64,000 bases of DNA from Pseudomonas sp. GOM6 (GTDB lineage Bacteria; Pseudomonadota; Gammaproteobacteria; Pseudomonadales; Pseudomonadaceae), in assembly GCF_029537485.1 (NCBI RefSeq), contig NZ_JARPUS010000004.1, forward strand, positions 124,001-188,000, given 5' to 3'. This document shows, in pieces, positions 59,217 through 64,000 of this stretch. The notes beneath the pieces are model-generated. The model made no database searches. It was not told the origin of the DNA and worked only from the letters and a program-made list of their open reading frames with translations. The position numbers and the translations under genes are program-made. How positions within the stretch are numbered: the first letter of the stretch is position 1; each line of letters starts with the position of its first letter.

Positions 59217-62200
59217 ATGGGCCTGCTGATGCGGCTGCTGCGTTGGGTGCTGGGATTCTGTGCCCTGCTGCTGGTGCTGGCTGCGCTGTACGTCAGTCTG
59301 GGCCGGCAGTTGGCGCCGCTGTTGGCGGAGTACCGCGATGAAGTGCAGGACAAGGCGCGTGAAGCCCTGGGCATGCCACTGTCCATCGGCAGCCTTGAAG
59401 GCGGCTGGAGTGGCTTTGATCCTGTTCTGACGGCCCATGACGTCCAGCTGGGCGAAGGTGCCAGTGCGGTGCGCCTGGATCAGGTACGCCTGGTCCCGGA
59501 TGTATTCGGCAGCCTGCTGGCGCGCCAGTTGCGTTTGGCCAACCTGCAGGTGGAAGGTCTGCAACTGAGCCTGCGCCAGGACGAGAATGGTCAGTGGGCG
59601 GTCGAGGGGCTGCCCGTGCAGGAAAACAGGCAGCCTCTGCAGCCACAGCAGGTGATCAGGTTGCTTGAGCATGTCAGCAAGGTATCTCTGCTGGACAGCC
59701 AGCTGACGCTTGAGTTGCAGGGACGTGAACCGCTCAGCCTCACCTACATCGAAACGACCTTGCGCAGTGGTCGGGTGCGCCAGCGCCTGGATCTGCGCAT
59801 GCGTTTACCGGATGGCCAGCCTTTGGCCATGCGCCTGCGCGTCAAGTTGCATGAACAGGACTGGCAGCAGAGCAATGCCGAGGTCTATCTGAGTCTGCCG
59901 CAAAGTGACTGGGCTGCCTGGCTGCCAGGGGAGCTGACCGGGGCCTGGGCTCTGGACAAGGCACAGGCCGGCGGTGAGCTGTGGCTGGTATGGGGCCAGG
60001 GGCGGGTGCAGCGTGGTGCGGCACGTCTGCATATGCCAGAACTCAGTGGTAGCCATGCCGGGAAAAAGCCGGTGCAGATTTCCGACCTGGGTCTGCAGGC
60101 CTATTACGAGCGCAAGGCAGATAGCCAGCAATGGCTGCTCAATGGGCTAGCCATGAACCTGGGCGAGACCCGCTGGGGCGAGGTCGCTCTGGCCGTGCGC
60201 CAGCGCCTGGATGCCGCCGGTCAGCCCGCGCTGTGGCAGCTGGATGCCGACCGTCTCGATCTGACACCGCTGGTGCCTGTGGTGCGCGCCCTGGCACCGT
60301 TGCCGGCGCAGGCCGACGAGGCGCTGGCCGCCCTGGCGCCACATGGCACCGTGCATAACCTGCGTGTGGAGTACCGCCCGCAGCTGACCGACGGCACGCG
60401 CCTGCAGTTTTTCGCCAATCTTCAGCAGGCAGGCATTGGTGCCTGGAATGGTATTCCTGCCGTGGAGAATGCCAGTGGCAGCGTGCGTGGCGATCTGAGT
60501 GGTGGCGAGGCACTGGTCGCCAGCGAGCACTTCAGTCTGCACTTTCCCAACCTGTTCCCCGAGCCCTGGCAGTACCGCCAGGCCGGTGCACGCCTTGAGT
60601 GGCAGCTGGAGGACGGCAACCTGACTCTGAATAGCCCCTACCTGCAAGTGGTGGGTGAAGAGGGGCGTATCGCCGGCGACTTCCTGGTACGCCTGCGCAA
60701 GGCCCCGGAGGAAGAGGACTACATGGATCTGCGCGTCGGCCTGGCCGATGGTGATGCGAGCAAGGCCGGCAAGTACCTGCCCAGCCGCTCCCCGGGCTTC
60801 AGCCCGGCGCTGGATGAATGGCTGCGTACGGCCATTCACGGCGGCCGTATAGATGAGGGCTGGTTTCAGTACCAGGGCTCCCTGGCCAAAGGCGCGGAAG
60901 AGGCGGCGCGCAGCATCAGCCTGTATTTCCGCGTGCGTGATGCCGAACTGGCCTTTCAGCCAGGCTGGCCGGTGCTGCGTGAGGCACAGGGTGAAGTGCT
61001 GATCGAGGACGACGGTGTCGATGTGCGGGTGTCCCAGGGACGTTTGCTGGATAGCCGGGTGCTCAATGTGCAGGCTGCTATCCCCCGCGTGCCGGCCGGA
61101 CAGGTGTCGCGCCTGACCCTGGAAGGCGACGTTGAGAGCAGCCTGGTCGATGCCCTGAAGATTCTTCAGGAAGCGCCCATCGGCACCGCCGAGACTTTTG
61201 CCGGCTGGCAGGGCCAGGGGCCGCTGAGTGGCAAGCTGAAGCTCGATATTCCACTGGCCAAGAGCACGCCGCCGCAAGTGCAGGTCGACTTTGCCACCGA
61301 GGGCGCGACGCTCAAACTGGTCAATCCGGTGCTGGAGCTGACCCAGCTCAAGGGCGCATTCCGCTTCAATACGGCCAGTGGGCTCAGCTCGCCCGACATC
61401 CGCGCTCAGGTGCTCGGTCATGCCGTACGTGGCCGTGCCCTGGCTGAGGGTGTTCGTGGCAATTCGCGTACGCGCATCGAGGCCAGCGGCCGCATGCCAC
61501 TGGGCAGTCTGACCGCTTGGCTGGGCGCCACCCAGCCGCTGCCGTTGTCTGGAGAGCTGCCCTACAAACTCAGCCTGACCCTGGACGGGGCTGACAGTCA
61601 GCTGCGCGTCGACTCCGATCTCAAGGGGCTGGCTGTGGCGTTGCCGGCCCCCTTCGCGAAAAAGGCAGACGAGTCGCGCCAGGCCAGTTTCCGCATGACC
61701 CTGCAGGGTAATGAGCGGCGTTACTGGCTGGACTACGCCCAGCTGGCCAGCCTGGCCTTCGCCGCACCGCCCGGGCAGATGCTCGAGGGGCGTGGCCTGT
61801 TGCGCCTGGGCGGCGATCCGGCCCTGTTGCCGGCCGCCAAAGGTTTGCTGGTGCGTGGCCGTATTGCAGAGCTGGACTGGAGCGCCTGGCAGGAGGCCAT
61901 CAAGCCCTATGTCGGCGTGGCCGGGGGCGATCAGAGTCGCCAGTTCTTCCGCGGGGCGGATGTCACCATCGGTCGTTTCCGGGGCTTTGGCGCCGAGGCC
62001 GACAATCTTGCCGTCAAACTGGCGCGAGACGCGGCCGGCTGGCAGTTGGGGTTGGCCAGCGCCCTGCTCGACGGCCAGGTCAGTCTGCCGGATGCCGCGG
62101 GCGCGCCCATTGGGGTATCTCTGGCGCACCTGACTTTACCGGCTGCCCAGCCCGTGACGGCCAGTGAAGAAGATAAACCCGACCCACTGGCCCAGGTCGA

Positions 62201-63035
62201 CCCGCGGCAGATTCCGGCGCTGGATGTGCAGATCGATCAGGTCTTGCAAGGCGATGACCCGTTCGGCGCCTGGTCGTTCAAGGCCCGGCCGACACCTCAG
62301 GGGGTGCAGTTCAGCGAGCTGGCGTTGAATCTCAAGGGTTTGCGGGTGGGTGGCAGTGCTACCTGGGAAGGAGCGGGTAACGCCGCCAGCACCCGGTACA
62401 AAGGGCGCATAGAAGGTGAGAATCTGGCGGACGTGCTCAAGGCCTGGGGCTTTGCGCCCAGCGCCACCAGCGAACGTTTTCGTCTGGATGCCGACGGGCG
62501 CTGGCCTGGCTCACCGGCCGCGCTCAGCCTCAAACGCTACAGCGGCACTCTCGATGCGAGCCTGCGCAAAGGTCAGTTCGTCGAGGTGCAGGGCTCGGCT
62601 TCCGCCCTGCGAGTCTTCGGTCTGCTCAACTTCAACTCCATTGGTCGTCGTCTGCGCCTGGATTTCTCCGACCTGCTCGGCAAGGGGCTCAGTTACGATC
62701 GCACCAAGGCGTTGCTGGTGGGTGACCGTGGCGTGTTCAAGACCCAGGAGCCGCTCAAGGTGGAAGGGCCTTCCAGCACCCTGGAGCTGAACGGCACGAT
62801 GGACATGGCCGATGAACGTATCGACGCCACGCTCTTGGTAACCCTGCCGGTCTCCAACAATCTGCCGCTGGCGGCATTGATCGTCGGTGCGCCGGCCATT
62901 GGTGGCGCGCTGTTCGTGGTCGACAAGCTGCTGGGCGAGCGTGTAGCGCGCTTCGCCAGCGTGCAATACAAGGTCCAGGGGCCCTGGATGAACCCCGAGA
63001 TCACCTTTGATAAACCTTTCGAAAAACCCCGGTGA
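59217..63035 (+). CDS. yhdP: YhdP family AsmA-like envelope protein
   Basis: A 1272-residue protein with one N-terminal membrane helix (about 8-28) and a very long periplasmic beta-rich part: DUF3971 (about 30-500) and the AsmA-like C-terminal domain ending FASVQYKVQGPWMNPEITF. YhdP belongs with TamB and YdbH to bridge-like proteins that carry phospholipids from inner to outer membrane. Length matches the family. It starts immediately after the rng stop, so it is co-transcribed. Confidence 0.92.
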   Translation: MGLLMRLLRWVLGFCALLLVLAALYVSLGRQLAPLLAEYRDEVQDKAREALGMPLSIGSLEGGWSGFDPVLTAHDVQLGEGASAVRLDQVRLVPDVFGSLLARQLRLANLQVEGLQLSLRQDENGQWAVEGLPVQENRQPLQPQQVIRLLEHVSKVSLLDSQLTLELQGREPLSLTYIETTLRSGRVRQRLDLRMRLPDGQPLAMRLRVKLHEQDWQQSNAEVYLSLPQSDWAAWLPGELTGAWALDKAQAGGELWLVWGQGRVQRGAARLHMPELSGSHAGKKPVQISDLGLQAYYERKADSQQWLLNGLAMNLGETRWGEVALAVRQRLDAAGQPALWQLDADRLDLTPLVPVVRALAPLPAQADEALAALAPHGTVHNLRVEYRPQLTDGTRLQFFANLQQAGIGAWNGIPAVENASGSVRGDLSGGEALVASEHFSLHFPNLFPEPWQYRQAGARLEWQLEDGNLTLNSPYLQVVGEEGRIAGDFLVRLRKAPEEEDYMDLRVGLADGDASKAGKYLPSRSPGFSPALDEWLRTAIHGGRIDEGWFQYQGSLAKGAEEAARSISLYFRVRDAELAFQPGWPVLREAQGEVLIEDDGVDVRVSQGRLLDSRVLNVQAAIPRVPAGQVSRLTLEGDVESSLVDALKILQEAPIGTAETFAGWQGQGPLSGKLKLDIPLAKSTPPQVQVDFATEGATLKLVNPVLELTQLKGAFRFNTASGLSSPDIRAQVLGHAVRGRALAEGVRGNSRTRIEASGRMPLGSLTAWLGATQPLPLSGELPYKLSLTLDGADSQLRVDSDLKGLAVALPAPFAKKADESRQASFRMTLQGNERRYWLDYAQLASLAFAAPPGQMLEGRGLLRLGGDPALLPAAKGLLVRGRIAELDWSAWQEAIKPYVGVAGGDQSRQFFRGADVTIGRFRGFGAEADNLAVKLARDAAGWQLGLASALLDGQVSLPDAAGAPIGVSLAHLTLPAAQPVTASEEDKPDPLAQVDPRQIPALDVQIDQVLQGDDPFGAWSFKARPTPQGVQFSELALNLKGLRVGGSATWEGAGNAASTRYKGRIEGENLADVLKAWGFAPSATSERFRLDADGRWPGSPAALSLKRYSGTLDASLRKGQFVEVQGSASALRVFGLLNFNSIGRRLRLDFSDLLGKGLSYDRTKALLVGDRGVFKTQEPLKVEGPSSTLELNGTMDMADERIDATLLVTLPVSNNLPLAALIVGAPAIGGALFVVDKLLGERVARFASVQYKVQGPWMNPEITFDKPFEKPR

Positions 63036-63090
63036 AGCCTGCCTTGGCCACATGGGGTAGCATGCAGGCATGAACCGGACGGAAGTAGCC

Positions 63091-63945
63091 ATGTCCCTAG
63101 CCGTGATCCAGATGGTCAGCCAGGACGATGTCCTGGCCAACCTGGGTGCTGCTCGTCGCCTGCTGCAGCAGGCGGCCGAGCGTGGCGCGCGCCTGGCGGT
63201 GTTGCCGGAAAATTTCGCCGCCATGGGGCGGCGCGACCTGGCCGCCTTGGGGCGTGCCGAAGCGCTGGGCGAGGGGCCGATCCTGCCTTGGCTGCGCCAG
63301 ACTGCCCGCGATCTTGGCCTCTGGCTGGTGGCCGGTACCATTCCCTTGCCCCCCGACGATCAGCCGCAGGCCAAGGCGCATGCTTGCTCGCTGCTGATTG
63401 ACGATCAGGGCCAGCGTGTTGCTCGTTACGACAAGCTGCACCTGTTCGACGTGGATGTCGCCGATGCCCGCGGTCGCTATCGCGAGTCCGACGACTATGC
63501 CTTCGGCGGGCAGGTGGTGGTGGCCGATACCCCGTTCGGGCGCCTGGGCCTTAGCGTCTGCTATGACCTGCGCTTCCCCGAGCTATACAGCCGCCTGCGC
63601 GAGGCTGGCGCCGAGCTGATCACGGCCCCGGCCGCCTTCACTGCCGTTACCGGCGCCGCTCACTGGCAGGTGCTGACCCGCGCCCGCGCCATCGAGACCC
63701 AGTGCTACCTGTTGGCGGCGGGGCAGGGTGGCATTCATCCGGGTGGGCGCGAGACCTTCGGCCACTCGGCCATTATCGACCCCTGGGGGCGCGTGCTGGC
63801 CGAACAGGCCAGCGGCGAGGCGGTGCTGCTGGCCGAACCTGATGCCGGCGAGCAGGCAGCCATTCGTCAGCGCATGCCGGTGGCTCAACACAGACGATTC
63901 ATTGCGCCGGCCCAACCCGGGGCGGCGCCCACGGAGCAGTTATGA
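63091..63945 (+). CDS. carbon-nitrogen hydrolase (Nit1/YbeM-like)
   Basis: A 284-residue nitrilase-superfamily amidase with the Glu40 (LPENFAAM), Lys115 (YDKLHLFD) and Cys157 (VCYDLRFPELY) triad. Homologues include deaminated-glutathione amidase, a metabolite-repair enzyme, so that is the likeliest role. I chose the ATG at 63091 because GGAAG lies seven bases upstream; an in-frame ATG at 63070 has no such site. Its stop overlaps tldD (ATGA). Confidence 0.9.
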   Translation: MSLAVIQMVSQDDVLANLGAARRLLQQAAERGARLAVLPENFAAMGRRDLAALGRAEALGEGPILPWLRQTARDLGLWLVAGTIPLPPDDQPQAKAHACSLLIDDQGQRVARYDKLHLFDVDVADARGRYRESDDYAFGGQVVVADTPFGRLGLSVCYDLRFPELYSRLREAGAELITAPAAFTAVTGAAHWQVLTRARAIETQCYLLAAGQGGIHPGGRETFGHSAIIDPWGRVLAEQASGEAVLLAEPDAGEQAAIRQRMPVAQHRRFIAPAQPGAAPTEQL

Positions 63946-64000
63946 GCACTATCCTCGACCGGGTCAGCAACCATCTGCTGGCTCCTGGCAACCTTGGCAT
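63942..64000 (+). CDS. tldD: metalloprotease TldD, N-terminal fragment
   Basis: Only the first 19 codons are in the window (MSTILDRVSNHLLAPGNLG). They match the TldD N-terminus and the position after the nitrilase gene, as in other pseudomonads. TldD with PmbA/TldE cleaves peptide antibiotics such as microcin precursors. It starts inside the nitrilase stop (ATGA). Confidence 0.75.
   Translation, partial: MSTILDRVSNHLLAPGNLG

Overview
The window looks like chromosomal DNA of a Pseudomonas, probably from the P. aeruginosa/mendocina/alcaligenes side of the genus (inference). The support is GC-rich, tightly packed genes with the gene blocks gatCAB | mreBCD-maf-rng-yhdP-nitrilase-tldD, betIBA, roxSR, dppA-A-B-C-D-F and speC, plus typical Pseudomonas extragenic palindromes ending genes (GTGGGAGCGGCTT.AGCCGCGA and TAGCCCGGAT.CCGGG types). 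I see no rRNA, tRNA, CRISPR array, prophage, integrase or insertion sequence. Most of the window is core genome.

Layout. 1-3641: part of a GNAT acetyltransferase coupled to a zinc alcohol dehydrogenase, rluE, a DUF2788 membrane protein, an Lrp-family regulator and a MAPEG protein. 3713-10450: the most accessory-looking stretch. An AraC regulator is divergent from a TauD-type dioxygenase and a 2-keto-4-pentenoate hydratase-like gene; then come a second AraC regulator, a sterol-desaturase-like membrane di-iron enzyme, an epoxide-hydrolase-like NTF2 protein and a DUF1329 protein. A perfect 15-bp direct repeat with a 20-bp period lies in the divergent promoter. 10515-22129: FieF-like efflux, DinB protein and lipoprotein (one coupled operon), hrpB, a YddA-type ABC transporter, two orphan periplasmic solute-binding proteins around a short-chain dehydrogenase, a VOC protein, a YciC-like membrane protein, and a coupled NYN-domain plus 3'-5' exonuclease pair.

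22227-27322: choline-to-glycine-betaine operon betI-betB-betA with a short BCCT-like transporter, and a BetI-type palindrome upstream. 27658-33461: prfC, then speC behind a long untranslated leader, then the 5-oxoprolinase operon pxpABC. 33551-35362: a small secreted protein made of 12-residue tandem repeats in an AT-richer pocket, and an orphan branched-chain-type periplasmic binding protein. 35368-43006: a di/tripeptide ABC operon (two tandem binding proteins, then dppB, C, D, F) with palindromic repeats lodged between its cistrons. 43221-50994: a SIMPL protein, the RegBA-type redox pair roxSR, an AEC transporter, a LytM-peptidase/coiled-coil/bactofilin trio, a carboxymuconolactone decarboxylase family protein, a Ca2+/Na+ antiporter and an RlpA-like lipoprotein. 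51052-64000: gatCAB divergent from mreBCD-maf-rng-yhdP-nitrilase-tldD, the shape and envelope block.

The strongest points for a second look are the tandem-repeat secreted protein (33551-33865), the apparent ATC start codon of mreC (55619), the uncharacterised dioxygenase/desaturase cluster with its AraC-type operator, the bactofilin module, the NYN/exonuclease pair, and the long speC leader. I found no clear novel defence or mobile system.
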